Shown: positions 1 to 8,880, counted from the first letter of the stretch. The stretch: 64,000 nucleotides of DNA from Microbacterium sp. LWO12-1.2 (GCF_040675875.1 NZ_JBEGII010000001.1:620001-684000); one strand, 5' to 3'. Numbers and translations are program-made. Notes: a model not told the origin generated them from the letters alone.

Positions 1-722
1 TAGGCCTTCTTCGCGAGCGCGTCGATGTGCGCGCGCACCGCCTTGACGTGCTTCTGCATGTACGCACGGCGCCGCGGTTCGTGGGCGTCGCCCCCGGGCA
101 ACGCTGAGGCCTCGAGGTAGGCATCGAGGGGCACCTTGGCATCGACGGGGATCGACGTTCCGCCGGCGAGCCGGATGACCATGTCGGGGCGGCCCTGCCC
201 GCGGTCCGAGGAGATCGTCGTCTGCAGGTCGAAGTCCACATGACGGGTGAGGCCCGCCGCTTCCACGACACGGCGCAACTGCGTCTCGCCCCAGACGCCG
301 CGCGTGGCGGTGGATCGGAGCGCTCCGGCCAGGGACTCGGTCGTGGCGCGCAGCGCCTCATCGGACTCCTGTGCACGTCGCAGCTGCTCGGCGAGCGTGC
401 CGAACTGCGCCTGCCGCTCCTGCTCGATCGCGGCGACCTTGCTCTGCATCTGCTGCAGGCTCTCGCGCACCGGTGCGAGCGCAGTCAGCACGGCGTTCTG
501 CTGCTGCACGCGCTGGGCCTCGGCACGTTGTTCGGTGCGGGCGTGCTCGACCGCGTCGCGATACAGGTCGTACTGGCGGTCGCGGTCATCCCGCGCCGCC
601 GCGAGTTCAGCTTCGGCGCGGGCGAGGGCGGCGGCACCGCGGCCGGTGTGGAGCGCCCATCCCAGCGCGCCGCCGGTCACGAGCGCCGCGAGGACGAGAA
701 GAACGATCAGCGGAGCATCCAT
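1..722 (-). CDS. rmuC: DNA recombination protein RmuC (3' end outside window)
   Basis: The frame opens at ATG 722 on the minus strand and runs off the left edge with 240 codons visible and no stop. It begins with a hydrophobic membrane-anchor segment (about residues 4-25), followed by an Ala/Glu/Arg-rich coiled coil. The conserved RmuC core follows, seen as GVWGETQLRRVVEAAGL and then PDMVIRLAGGTSIPVDAKV. RmuC proteins are predicted DNA-binding, nuclease-like proteins that limit inversions at short inverted repeats. The order anchor, coiled coil, core is the usual one. Only the C-terminal end of the domain is missing. It is divergent from nothing visible: the next gene lies on the same strand. 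Confidence 0.85.
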   Translation of the reverse strand, partial: MDAPLIVLLVLAALVTGGALGWALHTGRGAAALARAEAELAAARDDRDRQYDLYRDAVEHARTEQRAEAQRVQQQNAVLTALAPVRESLQQMQSKVAAIEQERQAQFGTLAEQLRRAQESDEALRATTESLAGALRSTATRGVWGETQLRRVVEAAGLTRHVDFDLQTTISSDRGQGRPDMVIRLAGGTSIPVDAKVPLDAYLEASALPGGDAHEPRRRAYMQKHVKAVRAHIDALAKKA

Positions 723-781
723 AGCCTCATGGTGCCGCAGGGGTCAGACATTGCGGCGCAGCGCGCCACGAGCACCAGAGC

Positions 782-1375
782 TCAGGCGACCGCGCGTTCT
801 GGAACGGCGACCGCCGGGGTGGTGACACGGAGGCCGAGGGAGTCGGCCAGGGCGTGCACATCCGCAGCTCCGGCGCGCCACGCGGAATCGATCACGATCT
901 GTGCGCACGCACGGGCATCCGCGAGGGCGTCGTGGTGTGAGAACTCTGCGAAACCGGCCGCGGCCGCCGCCACAGGCAGTCGGTAGGAGTCGAGCTGATA
1001 GGTCTTGCGAGCGACCTGCAGGCTGCACAGCGAGCGATAGGGCGGGCACACCGCGCCGGTGGCCTCGGAGGCGCGACGCAGCACGTTGAGGTCGAAGCCG
1101 GCGTTGTGCGCGACCAGTACATCGGCACCGGCGAAGTCGCACAGGCGGTCGAACTGCTCGGGCCAGGTGTCTGCGGAGTGCACGTCCTCCGGCCGGATGC
1201 CGTGGATGCGCACGTTCCACTCCTGGAACTCGTCGTGGCCGGCGGGCGGCTGAATCAGCCAACCGGCAGTGGCGACGACCTCGCCGTCACGCACGCGGAC
1301 GAGTCCGACGGAGCAGGCTGAGGCGGGGCTGGAATTCGCCGTCTCGAAGTCGATAGCGGTGAAGTCCAGGGGCAC
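782..1375 (-). CDS. 3'-5' exonuclease, DNA polymerase III epsilon-like (DnaQ family)
   Basis: A 197-residue protein with a DEDDh exonuclease domain. Exo I is seen as AIDFETA near the N-terminus, Exo II as VAHNAGFDLNVL, and Exo III as HHDALADARA with the catalytic His and Asp. Such proteins remove 3' nucleotides from DNA or RNA and act as proofreading or repair exonucleases. The GTG at 1375 is chosen because a GGGAGA ribosome site lies about 11 bases upstream; the GTG at 1384 would sit almost on top of it. The same frame stays open antisense to ychF far upstream, but that extension is a high-GC artefact. No fused BRCT or helicase domain is present. Confidence 0.8.
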   Translation of the reverse strand: MPLDFTAIDFETANSSPASACSVGLVRVRDGEVVATAGWLIQPPAGHDEFQEWNVRIHGIRPEDVHSADTWPEQFDRLCDFAGADVLVAHNAGFDLNVLRRASEATGAVCPPYRSLCSLQVARKTYQLDSYRLPVAAAAAGFAEFSHHDALADARACAQIVIDSAWRAGAADVHALADSLGLRVTTPAVAVPERAVA

Positions 1376-1423
1376 GTCATCCACTCTCTCCCGATGGGTC
1401 GGCGGTGCTCGGAGGACTCGCCG

Positions 1424-1429
1424 TAGGCT
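1424..1429 (+). promoter_or_regulatory. Leaderless -10 box for the methyltransferase gene
   Basis: TAGGCT ends six bases before ATG 1436, so transcription would begin at or next to the start codon. No Shine-Dalgarno sequence is evident. Confidence 0.5.
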
Positions 1430-1435
1430 GGTCAC

Positions 1436-2176
1436 ATGGCTGATGAGCGCGCGACATCCTTCGGTGCACAGGCAGGCAACTACGAGGTCGGCAGGCCCGA
1501 GTACCCGTTCGACGCGGTCGCATGGATGCTCGAGCGGATGCCCGACGGGTCTCGGCGCATCGCAGACGTCGGGGCGGGCACGGGCAAGCTCACGCGCGCG
1601 CTCGTCGCCGCGCCCGATGCCGAGGTCGTCGCGCTGGATCCTGATCCGGCCATGCTCGCCGCGCTGCGCGACGCGATCCCGGGGGTGCCGACGTTCGTCG
1701 GGTCTGCGGAGCGGCTGCCCCTCCCTGAGGCGAGTCTCGACGCGGTCGTGCTCGGTCAGGCGTGGCACTGGGTCGAGCCTGTCGCGGCGTCGGCCGAGAT
1801 CGGCCGCGTCGTCCGCTCCGGGGGAGTGCTGGGGCTGATCTGGAACATTCGTGACGAACGTCAGGAGTGGGTGCGCCGGCTCACGGCGATCATGCACGGC
1901 AGCGCCGCGGAGGAGATGCTGGCCGCGGGCGACCCCGTCGTGCACGCCCCGTTCGGGCCTGTCGAGGAGGAGACGTGGGAGTGGCCGCGCCCGATGACGC
2001 GCGCGCAGCTGCACAGCATGGCCATGTCGCGCAGCTACGTCATCGCGGCATCCGCGGACGAGAAGGTGCGAATCCGGCGGGACATGGACGCGCTGTTCGA
2101 CGAACTCGGACTCGACGAGTCCGGTGCGATCGAGCTTCCCTACGTCACCAGGGCGTTCCGCGCGGTCCGCGACTGA
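1436..2176 (+). CDS. Class I SAM-dependent methyltransferase
   Basis: A 246-residue methyltransferase of the type 11 fold. The SAM-binding glycine motif is seen as IADVGAGTGKLTRALV (about residues 42-57), followed by the acidic VVALDPDPAML. A post-motif region typical of the UbiE/Trans-aconitate methyltransferase group follows (LGQAWHWVEP). The substrate cannot be deduced. The start ATG sits six bases after a TAGGCT box, which suggests a leaderless transcript. It is divergent from the exonuclease gene, with 60 bp between the starts, and is followed by ychF after 48 bp. Confidence 0.8.
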   Translation: MADERATSFGAQAGNYEVGRPEYPFDAVAWMLERMPDGSRRIADVGAGTGKLTRALVAAPDAEVVALDPDPAMLAALRDAIPGVPTFVGSAERLPLPEASLDAVVLGQAWHWVEPVAASAEIGRVVRSGGVLGLIWNIRDERQEWVRRLTAIMHGSAAEEMLAAGDPVVHAPFGPVEEETWEWPRPMTRAQLHSMAMSRSYVIAASADEKVRIRRDMDALFDELGLDESGAIELPYVTRAFRAVRD

Positions 2177-2210
2177 ACACCGGCCCGGCGTCCCGGGCAT
2201 CTTCGACCGG

Positions 2211-2216
2211 TAGACT
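2211..2216 (+). promoter_or_regulatory. Candidate -10 box for ychF
   Basis: TAGACT lies eight bases before the GTG start at 2225, consistent with a leaderless or near-leaderless mRNA. Confidence 0.4.
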
Positions 2217-2224
2217 CGTGCCCC

Positions 2225-3298
2225 GTGGCTCTTACAATCGGAATCGTCGGCCTGCCCAACGTCGGCAAGTCCACCCTTTTCAACGCACTCACCAAGAACG
2301 ACGTGCTCGCAGCGAACTACCCGTTCGCGACGATCGAGCCGAACGTCGGCGTGGTGAACCTGCCCGACCCCCGTCTCGAGAAGCTCGCCGAGATCTTCGG
2401 CAGCGAGCGCATCCTGCCCGCCGCGGTGTCGTTCGTCGACATCGCCGGCATCGTGCGTGGCGCGAGCGAGGGCGAGGGTCTCGGCAACAAGTTCCTCGCG
2501 AACATCCGTGAGGCCGACGCCATCGCGCAGGTCGTCCGCGGATTCGCCGACGATGACGTCGTGCATGTCGATGGCGCGGTGAACCCCGCTTCCGACATGG
2601 AGACCATCAACGCGGAGCTCATGCTCGCCGACCTCGAAACGGTCGACAAGGCGATCAGCCGCTACGAGAAGGAAGTACGCGGGAAGAAGATCGAGCCGGT
2701 CGTGCTCGAGACCGCAGTCGCCGTCAAGGATGCCCTCGAGCGCGGTGTGCTGCTGTCGGTCGCCGGTATCGACCTGACGCCGATCCGGGAACTGGGCCTG
2801 CTCACGGCCAAGCCCGTCATCTTCGTGTTCAACGTCGACGAGGCCGTGCTGACCGACGACGCGCGCAAGGAAGAGCTCGCCGCTCTCGTCGCCCCGGCGA
2901 AGGCCATCTTCCTCGACGCGAAGATCGAGTCCGAGCTGATCGACCTCGACCCCGAGGATGCGGCGGAGCTGCTCGCCTCGACCGGTCAGGACGAGTCCGG
3001 CCTCGACCAGCTCGCCCGCATCGGCTTCGACACCCTCGGACTGCAAACGTACCTGACCGCCGGGCCCAAGGAAGCACGCGCCTGGACGATCCCTAAGGGC
3101 TCGAAGGCTCCGCAGGCTGCCGGTGTGATCCACACCGACTTCGAGAAGGGCTTCATCAAAGCGGAGATCGTCTCGTTCGAGGACCTGGTCGAGACCGGTT
3201 CCGTGGTCGAAGCCCGCGCCAAGGGCAAGGCCCGCCTCGAGGGCAAGGACTACGTCATGCAGGACGGCGACGTGGTGGAGTTCCGCTTCAACAACTGA
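2225..3298 (+). CDS. ychF: Redox-regulated ATPase YchF (Obg-like)
   Basis: The 357-residue protein matches the YchF/OLA1 family over its full length. The P-loop is GLPNVGKSTLFNAL near residue 8, the Walker B/switch segment is FVDIAGIVRGAS, and the variant G4 motif is seen as VFNVDEA. A central coiled-coil insert and a C-terminal TGS domain (FEKGFIKAEIVSFEDLVETGS) follow. YchF hydrolyses ATP rather than GTP and associates with ribosomes. The GTG start at 2225 begins the protein directly at the P-loop strand, as in homologues. It is cytosolic and monocistronic here, with no visible ribosome site. Confidence 0.95.
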   Translation: MALTIGIVGLPNVGKSTLFNALTKNDVLAANYPFATIEPNVGVVNLPDPRLEKLAEIFGSERILPAAVSFVDIAGIVRGASEGEGLGNKFLANIREADAIAQVVRGFADDDVVHVDGAVNPASDMETINAELMLADLETVDKAISRYEKEVRGKKIEPVVLETAVAVKDALERGVLLSVAGIDLTPIRELGLLTAKPVIFVFNVDEAVLTDDARKEELAALVAPAKAIFLDAKIESELIDLDPEDAAELLASTGQDESGLDQLARIGFDTLGLQTYLTAGPKEARAWTIPKGSKAPQAAGVIHTDFEKGFIKAEIVSFEDLVETGSVVEARAKGKARLEGKDYVMQDGDVVEFRFNN

Positions 3299-3580
3299 GC
3301 GCTCTGGCGGTTCACCGACTCGCGTGCGCTGGAGTGTGTATGGCAGGCGCGGGCGTCGCGAGATGAGCGCCAGCTCGTCCCGGCCGTCGAGTATGGGGAT
3401 CTGTGGTTCGCTCGTGAGCCGGATGGAGCGATGCTCGCCGGCCTGACAGGTCCAACGCAGTTCGCACGGGTGCAGGATTCGAGTGCGAACCTCTGGTGGA
3501 TCTGGCAGCACGGTCATGCTGTCTGGGGCGCCGATGACGGTGAGAGCGAGCGGACAGCGGAGGGCGTCGACCAGGGATGA
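3299..3580 (+). pseudogene. Stop-free orphan frame after ychF, possible gene remnant
   Basis: The frame that follows the ychF stop stays open to a TGA at 3578-3580 and has protein-like composition: QLVPAVEYGDLWFAREPDG, then LAGLTGPTQFARVQDSS and NLWWIWQHGHAVWG. There is no suitable start codon near its beginning and no ribosome site. The pattern loosely recalls the N-terminal domain of some AraC-type regulators (a DLxW...AGPT stretch), but this is a weak impression. It may be a decayed gene, a readthrough extension or chance in high-GC DNA. From 3581 to the VOC gene I see only its promoter. Confidence 0.25.
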
Positions 3581-3642
3581 GGTGAGGTCTCTCCCGAGCT
3601 CGCCTCCATCCAGGACACGCTGCTCATGTCGGACGCCCCGGC

Positions 3643-3648
3643 TATGGT
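3643..3648 (+). promoter_or_regulatory. Leaderless -10 box for the VOC gene
   Basis: TATGGT ends six bases before ATG 3655; the six bases between (CGCCGC) hold no ribosome site. Confidence 0.5.
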
Positions 3649-3654
3649 CGCCGC

Positions 3655-4047
3655 ATGACGATTCATCTCGAAGGCATTACCGTTCTCGCTGATGATGTAC
3701 CGACTCTTGCTGATTTCTATGAGCTCGCGCTCGGCTGGGTAGTGGAGGTTCGCGAAGACGCGTACGTCGCGTTCGGGGGGCACGGGGTGCGCGTCGCGAT
3801 ATTCTCTCGTCAATTGATGAGCGGGCACACCGACGGGCACCCGGCATATGGTGCGCAGTTCACTGGCCAGGCATTCGAACTGAATCTTCAGTGCGATAGC
3901 GCGGACGAGGTGGAGCGGCGCTACGATCAGCTGGTCGCCGCGGGGGCGACGCCGTCGGGTCGACCCGCGTTGCGGGAGTGGGGCCAGTTCGCCGGCTTCT
4001 TCGCGGATCCGGAGGGAAACATTCACTCTCTGTTTGCGACCGTGTAG
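3655..4047 (+). CDS. VOC family protein (glyoxalase/bleomycin-resistance fold)
   Basis: A 130-residue single-chain VOC protein with two beta-alpha-beta-beta-beta units. The first unit runs from GITVLADDVPTLADFYELAL to about residue 60. The second is ELNLQCDSADEVERRYDQLVAAG followed by GFFADPEGNIHSLF, the classic C-terminal strand with its metal-site-like Glu/Asn region. Members include lyases, dioxygenases and antibiotic-binding proteins, so no substrate is proposed. It starts at ATG 3655 with a TATGGT box six bases upstream. Codon use is less GC-rich than its neighbours (tat, gat, ctt are frequent), which may point to later acquisition together with the odd upstream frame. Confidence 0.75.
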   Translation: MTIHLEGITVLADDVPTLADFYELALGWVVEVREDAYVAFGGHGVRVAIFSRQLMSGHTDGHPAYGAQFTGQAFELNLQCDSADEVERRYDQLVAAGATPSGRPALREWGQFAGFFADPEGNIHSLFATV

Positions 4048-4165
4048 CGAACGTCGACATTCCTGCGCGCGCTCTTGTCCGACCTCGTCGACCACACCTC
4101 TGGCGCTGGTGTAACGCGTCGAGGTCCGCGCAACAACTGAGTCGCGGGGGCACGTGCGCGGATCA

Positions 4166-4227
4166 GGAGTTCTGCAGCATTGCGGAGCAGTACCCGCTAC
4201 AGCATCCGAAGTACTGCAGTTCTCCGA
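4166..4227. repeat. 62-bp imperfect palindromic intergenic element, copy A
   Basis: The element begins GGAGTTCTGCAG and ends CTGCAGTTCTCCGA, so its ends are near-perfect inverted copies. The inner arms CGGAGC and GCATCCG also pair. A second element of exactly the same length and about 45 identical positions lies at 13275-13336. Both copies sit between convergent genes, so a bidirectional terminator or REP-like mobile element is possible. The rest of the 4048-4297 gap shows nothing I can name. Confidence 0.55.
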
Positions 4228-4297
4228 GATGCGGGCGCATGCCCGGGTGCCAGCGCCACCACCCTTCCCAGGGATCATCGGCGCCGCGTCGGCTGAG

Positions 4298-5368
4298 TCA
4301 CTCCCACGTGCCACCGTCGAGGAAACGGACCATGCGGGCCCGATGCGGCGCGAGGTCCAGTCCGTTCTCACGGATCCAGTCGTCGTCGTAGTAGGTGCGC
4401 ATGTATCTCGTGCCACTGTCGCAGATGAGGGTGACGACACTTCCGGCCTGCCCGGCTGCGCGCATTCGGGAGATGAGCTCGAAGGCGCCCCACAGATTCG
4501 TGCCGGTCGACCCGCCCGCCAGATGCAGGGTCCGCTCGTGAAGAAGATGCATCGCGGCAAGGGACGCGGCATCCGGGACGGCGATCATCTCGTCGATCAC
4601 CTGGGGCAGGAAGGACGCCTCCACGCGCGGTCGACCGATCCCCTCGATGCGCGATGACGCCCCGGTGACGTGGGAGGCATCGCCACTATGCCAGGAGGGA
4701 TAGAACGCGGACCCCTCGGGATCGACCACCGCGACTTGCGTCTCATGGCATTGGTAGCGCACGTATCGCCCGATGGTCGCAGATGTGCCACCGGTCCCGG
4801 CGCCGACCACGATCCAGGTCGGGATCGGATGCCGTTCGAGGGCGAGCTGGCGGAAGATGCTCTCCGCGATGTTGTTGTTCCCACGCCAATCCGTCGCGCG
4901 CTCGGCATAGCCGAACTGATCGAGGTAGTGGCCGCGCGACTCCGCCGCGATCCTCTCCGCTTCTGCGTACACCTGGAGGGGCTCATCGACGAAATGGCAG
5001 ACGCCGCCATGGAACTCGATGAGGTCCAGCTTCTCTCGACTCGTCGAGCGGGGGACGACGGTGATGAAGCGCAGCCCGAGCATTCTGGCGAAGTACGCCT
5101 CCGAGACTGCCGTCGAACCACTGGACGCCTCGACGAGCGTGGTGTCGGCGTCTATCATGCCGCCGACGAGGCCGTAGAGGATCAGGGAGCGGGCGAGTCG
5201 GTGCTTGAGCGAGCCCGTGGGATGTACCGACTCGTCCTTGAGGTAGAGGTCGATGCCCCACTCGGCAGGCAGAGGGAACGCATGCAGGTGCGTGTCGGCG
5301 CTGCGGTTGGCATCAGCGTCGAGCAGACCGATCGCGCGCGTGCGCCAGGATGCGTCGGTGTCTCTCAT
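4298..5368 (-). CDS. cds1: PLP-dependent L-cysteine desulfhydrase, Cds1-like
   Basis: A 356-residue fold-type II PLP enzyme of the cysteine synthase/cystathionine beta-synthase group. The PLP lysine lies in TGSLKHRL (K55), the substrate loop is [13 protein letters not shown], and a glycine-rich phosphate cup follows ([15 protein letters not shown]). The N-terminal [22 protein letters not shown], the [11 protein letters not shown] stretch and the length resemble mycobacterial Cds1, which degrades cysteine to H2S, pyruvate and ammonia. That assignment is from memory of the family. The start ATG 5368 overlaps the stop of the upstream gene by four bases (ATGA), so translation is coupled. As the last gene of a peptide-import operon it probably consumes imported cysteine. 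Confidence 0.75.
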   Translation of the reverse strand: MRDTDASWRTRAIGLLDADANRSADTHLHAFPLPAEWGIDLYLKDESVHPTGSLKHRLARSLILYGLVGGMIDADTTLVEASSGSTAVSEAYFARMLGLRFITVVPRSTSREKLDLIEFHGGVCHFVDEPLQVYAEAERIAAESRGHYLDQFGYAERATDWRGNNNIAESIFRQLALERHPIPTWIVVGAGTGGTSATIGRYVRYQCHETQVAVVDPEGSAFYPSWHSGDASHVTGASSRIEGIGRPRVEASFLPQVIDEMIAVPDAASLAAMHLLHERTLHLAGGSTGTNLWGAFELISRMRAAGQAGSVVTLICDSGTRYMRTYYDDDWIRENGLDLAPHRARMVRFLDGGTWE

Positions 5369-6447
5369 CCGTGCCCGCTCACCGCAGGCAGGAAGATCAC
5401 TCCGCGGTAGCCATCCGGCCCCCATCGCACGAGGTCATCGAGATCGTCGGGGCGGACGGGCAGTTCGTGGGTGTCGACCCATGTCTCTCCGGCATCCACG
5501 CTGATCCACGGGTCCTCGACCACGACGGAACCGCCGACGACGGAATGCGCCAGAATCCAGTGCGGCCCCGCCTCCCCATGCATCGGCGCCTCATCGATGA
5601 GCAGCAGCGCACGCTCGCCGTTCCCGACACGCGTGACGATCTCGGAGACCGTGACCCGATCGCGGCGCACCCCGATGCCCCGAGCAGTCGCCTGCCGCAA
5701 GGAATCGGCCTGCAGCTCCTCGCGGAACGAGCGGTCGAAGCCGGTGAAGCCTTCCAGCAGCGCCGGCCCGTCGAGGTCGAGAGCCACTTCGACCGGGGTG
5801 TGCGCGAGATGATCGTGCACCGCCACCGCGAGCCCGATCGGTTCACAGGCCGGGTAGTTGCTCGCACGTCGCCAGAAGTCGATCTCGAGCTCGCGGTCGG
5901 ACTCGTCGCCGTGGAACCCGCCGCCCGCAGTGCCCTCCGATGCCATCAATGCGGCGACCGCGCCGCAGGTGAAGAGCGTGGTCTGCGCGTAGTATCCCGG
6001 CTCCTCGTGGTGTGAGGCCGCGAGCCAGAGGACGTAGCCATCAACCTGCTCGGTGCCCACCGCGGCCCACGGACGCCGCATGGCTTCGAACCCCCGGTCC
6101 GAGAGGAACGCGGGCGCTGATGCGCCGCCCGCGATCTCCCACTTGATGGCGACCGCACCGTTCCTGCGGGCGTCGTCCACCACCGCATCGAGCACGGCGG
6201 CGGCAGCGAACTCCTCAGTCCACCACAGGTCCACGATCTTCCTCGCCGACGTTGCCGGGCGGCCGCTCGTCAGCGCTGCGGCGATCAGCTCTCCGCCGGA
6301 GTCCCGGACGGCGTGGACCACCGGGTGGTAGCCGATCCGGGGGAGGCGCCAACGTTCGAGCCGCGCGGGTGCGGCGCCGAGCGCCTCGATCTCATCTGCG
6401 ACCCGCAGCGGCGACGCCCCCGTCTCGATCGTATGTGCGGTACGCAT
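5365..6447 (-). CDS. GNAT-like domain fused to a C39-peptidase-like domain
   Basis: A 360-residue two-part protein. Residues 1-140 look like a GNAT acetyltransferase half, with a helix around residues 78-95 and the terminal [14 protein letters not shown] motif; I do not see a clear acetyl-CoA RxxGxG/A loop. Residues 148-360 resemble the C39-like cysteine peptidase family with DUF3335-type features: [11 protein letters not shown] (candidate nucleophile C161), [19 protein letters not shown], and [10 protein letters not shown] followed by VVEDPW (candidate H296 or H301, and D312). No secretion signal is visible, so it is likely cytosolic. It lies one base downstream of the ABC ATPase gene and overlaps the desulfhydrase. 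It may hydrolyse imported peptides or amides; this is inference. Confidence 0.6.
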   Translation of the reverse strand: MRTAHTIETGASPLRVADEIEALGAAPARLERWRLPRIGYHPVVHAVRDSGGELIAAALTSGRPATSARKIVDLWWTEEFAAAAVLDAVVDDARRNGAVAIKWEIAGGASAPAFLSDRGFEAMRRPWAAVGTEQVDGYVLWLAASHHEEPGYYAQTTLFTCGAVAALMASEGTAGGGFHGDESDRELEIDFWRRASNYPACEPIGLAVAVHDHLAHTPVEVALDLDGPALLEGFTGFDRSFREELQADSLRQATARGIGVRRDRVTVSEIVTRVGNGERALLLIDEAPMHGEAGPHWILAHSVVGGSVVVEDPWISVDAGETWVDTHELPVRPDDLDDLVRWGPDGYRGVIFLPAVSGHG

Positions 6448-6448
6448 C

Positions 6449-8026
6449 TCAGTCCTCTCCAGCGATCTCCGAGGCGGAGATCTGGTTCTCGCGGCGCCCG
6501 GCGGCGACCAGCATTGCGGTGTATTCGTGGCGTGGGTGCTCCAACACCTGTGCGCACGCGCCAGACTCGACGACCCGGCCGTTCCAGAGCACGGTCACCT
6601 GATCGGCCAGCATCCTCACGACGGCGAGGTCGTGTGAGATGAACAGGATGGCGATCCCGAGTTCTTCGCGGAGGCGACGCAGCAGGCTCAGGATCTGCGC
6701 CTGAACCGACACGTCCAGGGCCGACACCGATTCGTCGCAGATGAGCAGACGGGGATGCGTCGCGAGTGCGCGCGCGATCGCGACTCGCTGACGCTGACCG
6801 CCGGACAGCTCGGCGGGGCGCTTGCGTTCGAACTCGTCCGGAAGATTGACCATCGAGAGCAGATCGGCCAGATCCGATGTTGGTCGGCCCGCCACGGCGA
6901 GTGCTTCGCGGAGGATGGCGCCCACGGACATCATGGGATTGAGCGACGAGTAAGGATCCTGGAAGACGATCTGCATCTGAGCGGGCGTGCGGGACTTCCG
7001 GCCGGGGGCGAGCGCTGCACTGTCGAATCGGATCTCGCCCGCGTCCTCGTGCTCCAACCCCGCGATGCACCGGGCGAACGTGGACTTGCCTGAACCCGAC
7101 TCACCCACGAGGCCGACGATCTGTCCGGGAGCGATGTCGACCGAAACGCCATCCAGCACCGTCCTCTCACCGAACTGCTTGGTGACCCGGGTCGCCGAAA
7201 GCAGCGGCACATCGCCGACCGCACGAGGTGCCGCCTCCGACACTGCCGGGGCCGGGGCGAGCGTGGGATCCGCGTCGAGCAGCGCACGCGTATAGGGGTG
7301 CGTGGGGGTGCTGAGCACATCACCGGTAGCGCCGCGCTCCACGACCTCGCCGTGTCGCATCACGAGCACATCGTCGGCACGGCCGCGGACCAGCCCCAGG
7401 TCATGGGAGATCAGGATGACGCACAGATTCCTGGCATGTTGAATCGCGCGCAACAGGTCGAGGATCTCCGCCTGATTCGACGCGTCGAGGGCTGTCGTGG
7501 GCTCGTCCGCGATGATCAGCTGCGGATCGGCGGCGAGGGCAGCGGCGATCGCGACCCGCTGCCTCATCCCGCCTGACAGCTGATGGGGATACGACCGGGC
7601 CACGCGCGCGGGGAGTCTCACCTCGGCGAGGCGCTCCTCGATCCTGCGCTCACGCTCGGCTCGTGCCAGTCGTCGGTCGGAGGCCGCATCGAGCGTCCAG
7701 CCGATCTGCTCTCCGCAGCGGTGGACGGGGGAGAGGCTGGTGAACGGGTCTTGGAGAAGCAGGGTCACCGTGGAGCCGCGCACCGTCCGCCAGATTGTCT
7801 GGGCAGCGTCGAGGTCGACGTCGGTGGCGTCCACCCGGACTGAGCCCTCGGCTCGGAAGCCACGCGGAAGCAGCCCCACGAGCGCTTTCGCGGTCAGCGT
7901 CTTGCCCGACCCCGACTCGCCGATGATCGCCAGAGTGCGACCGGGCTCGATGTGCACGTCGAGCGGGTGCACGACTGTTCCCTCTCGACCGCTCACGGTC
8001 AGTCCGCTGATGTCGACACCGTTCAC
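6449..8026 (-). CDS. Dipeptide/oligopeptide ABC transporter ATPase, two fused nucleotide-binding domains
   Basis: A 525-residue protein joining two complete ATPase domains, corresponding to separate DppD and DppF subunits. Domain 1 has Walker A GESGSGKTLTAKAL, signature LSGGMRQRVAIA and Walker B LIIADEPTTAL. Domain 2 has GESGSGKSTFARC, LSGGQRQRVAIA and LLICDESVSALD. Each domain carries an Asp-rich D-loop and switch His (LISHDLGLV, FISHDLAVV). It energises the two permeases encoded just upstream. The GTG start at 8026 overlaps the upstream permease stop by four bases (GTGA). Substrate class is inferred from family only; the operon context suggests small or thiol-containing peptides. Confidence 0.9.
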   Translation of the reverse strand: MNGVDISGLTVSGREGTVVHPLDVHIEPGRTLAIIGESGSGKTLTAKALVGLLPRGFRAEGSVRVDATDVDLDAAQTIWRTVRGSTVTLLLQDPFTSLSPVHRCGEQIGWTLDAASDRRLARAERERRIEERLAEVRLPARVARSYPHQLSGGMRQRVAIAAALAADPQLIIADEPTTALDASNQAEILDLLRAIQHARNLCVILISHDLGLVRGRADDVLVMRHGEVVERGATGDVLSTPTHPYTRALLDADPTLAPAPAVSEAAPRAVGDVPLLSATRVTKQFGERTVLDGVSVDIAPGQIVGLVGESGSGKSTFARCIAGLEHEDAGEIRFDSAALAPGRKSRTPAQMQIVFQDPYSSLNPMMSVGAILREALAVAGRPTSDLADLLSMVNLPDEFERKRPAELSGGQRQRVAIARALATHPRLLICDESVSALDVSVQAQILSLLRRLREELGIAILFISHDLAVVRMLADQVTVLWNGRVVESGACAQVLEHPRHEYTAMLVAAGRRENQISASEIAGED

Positions 8027-8880
8027 AGCACTTGTCCGATCTGCGAGAGACGCTGGCCTGCCCAGTCGCCGACGAGGTTGACCGCGGAAGCGACCAGGAT
8101 GATCAGCGCGGCCGGGACGATGACCGCGGCAGGATTGTCGAACATGATCGTCCGGTTGTCGGTGAGCTGGCGCCCCCAGTCGGCGGTACCCGGTGGCACA
8201 CCGACGCCGAGGAAGGACAGAGAGGAGAACGCCACCAGGGCGAACGCGATGTTGAGCATGACGTTCGTGATGACGAGTGTGGAGACGTTCGGGAGGATGT
8301 GGCGGAACATGACGCGCCAGCGCGACAGGGAGAGCATCCGTGCCGCTTCGATGTAGGGCCGTGCGCTCTGCTCAAGAACACCCGCACGAACGATCCGGAT
8401 GTCGGAGGGCGAGAACAGGATGATCAACAGGACGACGGTCACTCCGTAGCCACCGCCGAATACGCCGGAGACGACGATCGCGGCGAGCAGGACCGGCAGC
8501 GCGAGCAGCAGGTCGGTCCAACGGCTCACGACGATGTCGAGCCACCCGCGTTCGTAGCCGGCGAGCGTACCGAGGAACACACCGAGGAGCATGGAGCCGA
8601 TGGCGACGCAGACGGGACCGACCAGGGCGGATGCCGCGCCGGCGACCGTCATGGCCCACACATCGCGCCCCAGCTCATCGGTGCCGAGAGGGTGGCCGGG
8701 CGATCCAGCCGGCATCAGACCGGAGAGGATGTCCTGTCGCATCGCGTCGGGATACACGAGATTGCCGAAGAGAACGGCGAGCACCGTGATCCCGAGGATG
8801 GCGAAGGCGACGACGACCGTCACCGGCAGCCGCTGACGCGTGCGCCGAGGCTGGCTGATCAGAGTGATTGCGGCGGTCAT
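8023..8880 (-). CDS. Peptide-type ABC transporter permease, DppC-like
   Basis: A 285-residue inner-membrane permease. It has an N-terminal cytosolic tail, one membrane helix (VVAFAILGITVLAVLFGNLV), the DppC-type periplasmic signature HPLGTDELGRDVWAM, and about five further helices. The cytosolic coupling (EAA) loop is EAARMLSLSRWRVMFRHILPN. The start ATG 8880 overlaps the stop of the partner permease by four bases. A longer in-frame extension upstream runs antisense-like through the partner gene and is rejected. It pairs with the 8877-9872 product to form the pore. Confidence 0.88.
   Translation of the reverse strand: MTAAITLISQPRRTRQRLPVTVVVAFAILGITVLAVLFGNLVYPDAMRQDILSGLMPAGSPGHPLGTDELGRDVWAMTVAGAASALVGPVCVAIGSMLLGVFLGTLAGYERGWLDIVVSRWTDLLLALPVLLAAIVVSGVFGGGYGVTVVLLIILFSPSDIRIVRAGVLEQSARPYIEAARMLSLSRWRVMFRHILPNVSTLVITNVMLNIAFALVAFSSLSFLGVGVPPGTADWGRQLTDNRTIMFDNPAAVIVPAALIILVASAVNLVGDWAGQRLSQIGQVL

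Noticed and set aside
782..3517. A 911-codon minus-strand open frame covering the exonuclease gene and antisense to the methyltransferase and ychF
   Set aside because: Only the last 197 codons look like a protein (DnaQ fold). The rest is the stop-poor antisense frame of well-supported genes in high-GC DNA.
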